A DNA stretch of 64,000 nt from Lithodes maja (lineage: Eukaryota; Arthropoda; Malacostraca; Decapoda; Lithodidae): contig JBAKBP010006552.1 in NCBI GenBank assembly GCA_037953745.1, positions 1 to 64,000 of the forward strand. The letters run 5' to 3'. Positions 62,303 to 64,000 of the stretch are shown here, one piece after another. The first letter of the stretch is position 1; each line of letters begins with the position of its first letter. The notes below the pieces were generated by a model. It was not told where the DNA came from. It saw only the letters and a list, made by a program, of their open reading frames with translations, and made no database searches. A program made the translations under genes and the position numbers.

Positions 62303-64000
62303 GTAAAGCTAACCTTCTTGCGGATATTTTCTCCACCAACTCAACCTTAGATGAAATAAATCAAGATGTCCCTGTACTTAATTTTAATTCGCCTGAAATT
62401 CCCTCACTGAAGATCCACACCAGACATGTCAAAACTATTTTGCAGAATCTCTCAGTAGATAAGGCTCCTGGTCCAGATGAAATTCCTCCAATAGTACTTA
62501 AGAATTGCTCCTTGGTGCTCGCTCCTGTATTGGCAAAAATTTTCCGTCTGTGTACTCATACCTCATGCTTCCCAGTACCCTGGAAAGAAGCAAACATCCA
62601 TCCAGTTCCTAAAAAAGGTGCCTCTTCAGATCCATCAAACTACAGACCAATAGCTATAACTTCCACTCTTGGTAAAGTCTTTGAAATTATATTAAATAAT
62701 CACATAATTAAGCATCTTGAGAATAATAAATTAATCAGTGATAGGCAATATGGTTTTAGACGATGTCGATCAACTGCAGACATGCTTTGCCTTCTTACGC
62801 ATCAAATCAACCAAGCTACAGACCAACATGGTGAAACACATACAATAGCACTGGATATATCAAAGGCATTTGATAGAGTCTGGCATCAATCCTTATTGTC
62901 GAAGATGTCACACTACGGCCTTGCATCATTAGTTCCACTAATTTCTTCTTATCTTCATAACAGAAAAATATGTGTAATGGTAGATGGCCTTTATTCTCAA
63001 TTTCACTCAATAAATGCTGGTGTTCCCCAGGGATCAGTTTTGGCCCCAATTCTGTTCCTCATTCATATCAATGATCTCATATCTACCACTCATAATCCAA
63101 TACATTCCTACGCAGATGACTCAACACTCCACAGTTCCTTCACATTTACCAATTCTTTCACCCAACCCGATCTTATAAATTCAAAAATAAACACTGCAAT
63201 TTCTCTGAACCAGGACCTTTCTAGAATTAATGGATGGGGACAAAAGAATCTAGTTTCCTTTAATGCACAGAAAACCAAATACATTCAATTTTCTAACCGA
63301 CAGAATCTCACTGACTCCCATATATTTTTTAATGATGTAAATATTCCCACTTCCCCTAGTATTGACATTCTCGGTGTAACATTAACTATTAACTTGAGCT
63401 GGACACATTATGTTAGAAGCATTGCTAAGAATGCCTCTAAAAAACTGGGACTCCTGTACAGAGTTCGAGAATTCTTCACTGACGAGCAGTTGGCCGTGAT
63501 ATATAAAAGTCATGTGCGTTCTCAGATGGATTACTGTTCACCTCTGTGGGGTGGAAGTGGAGTGGTTGCATTGAGGCAGTTGGACAAAATTCAAAATAAA
63601 GCTATTAGATTAATCAATAACCCTGCAATCACACAGGACCTTCCTACATTATCCATACGAAGAAACGTTGCATCCCTTGCATTATTCTACAGATATTTTC
63701 ACAGCAATTGTTCCGAGGAACTTGCTTCAATTGTGCCGCCTCTCCACATCTTTCCGCGTAGAACTAGGGCAGCTGAGAGCGCCCATGAATTTACACTTTC
63801 TCCTCCACAATGCAGAACTTCTGCTTATCAGAATTCATTTATCCCCAGAGCTACTACTCTTTGGAATTCACTTCCCTCGAATTGCTTTCCACAAACTTAC
63901 AATCTGCAAATGTTTAAATCCAGTTGTTACAAACATTTTATGAATGGAGGATGCCTTTAGGTACATGGACCTTTTTGTTTTACCTGTGTTTTTCCTTCCT
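62303..64000 (+). mobile_element. 5'-truncated LINE (Jockey/CR1-group-like)
   Basis: Inserted in gypsy integrase. The open frame runs from 62305 to the stop at 63960 (first ATG 62440). RT blocks: DKAPGPDEIPPIVLKN, WKEANIHPVPKKGASSDPSNYRPIAITSTLGKVFE, IALDISKAFDRVWH, INAGVPQGSVLAPILFLIHIND, catalytic HSYADDSTLHSSF, then the C-terminal YCSPLWGG...LDKIQNKAIRLI...ATTLWNSLPSNCFP. RT appears intact; endonuclease and ORF1 are missing. The 3' end lies past the window. Clade assignment is tentative. Confidence 0.9.

Noticed and set aside
1..64000. Host protein-coding genes
   Set aside because: Every frame with recognisable domains belongs to a transposable element. Genes with short exons could be missed by eye, but I saw no supportable candidate.

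Overview
This window is eukaryotic repeat-rich DNA. It has no operons, no ribosome-binding-site signals and no recognisable host gene. Everything I can identify is transposable-element DNA: Ty3/gypsy LTR elements, DIRS-type tyrosine-recombinase elements, several non-LTR (LINE) families, a piggyBac transposon with TTAA-flanked miniature relatives, a TIR element with 3-bp TAA duplications, tRNA-derived SINE-like pieces and satellite arrays. The mixture (DIRS, CR1-like LINEs, gypsy elements with integrase upstream of reverse transcriptase, piggyBac) fits a marine arthropod, probably a decapod crustacean. That assignment is inference; no host gene or rRNA supports it.

Layout. 0.6-5.9 kb (minus): degraded gypsy element with order gag, protease, integrase, RNase H, cut by a LINE (1.35-2.15 kb) and a TTAA MITE (0.68-1.12 kb). 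5.9-8.4 kb: tRNA-like fragments, a second TTAA MITE, a LINE 3' end and a truncated gypsy LTR. 8.43-19.87 kb (plus): complete but mutated gypsy element, order LTR-gag-PR-INT-RT-RH-LTR (the Gmr1-like order), carrying a 1.49-kb TIR insertion between RT and RH and a TTAA MITE in its 3' LTR. 19.9-25.3 kb: CR1-like LINE and a divergent LTR remnant. 25.3-30.9 kb (minus): piggyBac element with a long intact transposase, abutting two MITEs. 32.1-37.2 kb: LINE fragments, TTAA MITEs and a large inverted minisatellite. 37.2-45.5 kb (minus): DIRS copy 1, 5' truncated, with a retroposon and a MITE nested in its terminal repeat. 45.5-62.3 kb (plus): conventional gypsy element (RT-RH-INT) split in its RT gene by DIRS copy 2 (52.3-60.5 kb, minus), with both inverted terminal repeats and the internal complementary region. 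62.3-64 kb: LINE inserted in that gypsy integrase and running to the window edge.

The most unusual signal is DIRS copy 2. Compared with copy 1, its coding zone (about 53.2-58.9 kb) has lost a large share of its sense-strand adenines, changed mostly to C, then G, then T. Other bases there, and the untranslated ends of the same copy, are nearly unchanged. Because every stop codon contains A, this also produces long spurious open frames. The spectrum is not C-to-U deamination and not pure A-to-G editing; it resembles adenine-specific error-prone reverse transcription.

Nesting order from interrupted sequences: the gypsy at 45.5-62.3 kb predates DIRS copy 2 and the terminal LINE; LINE 36.1-37.2 kb predates DIRS copy 1, which predates its retroposon and MITE; the Gmr1-like element predates its TIR and MITE insertions.
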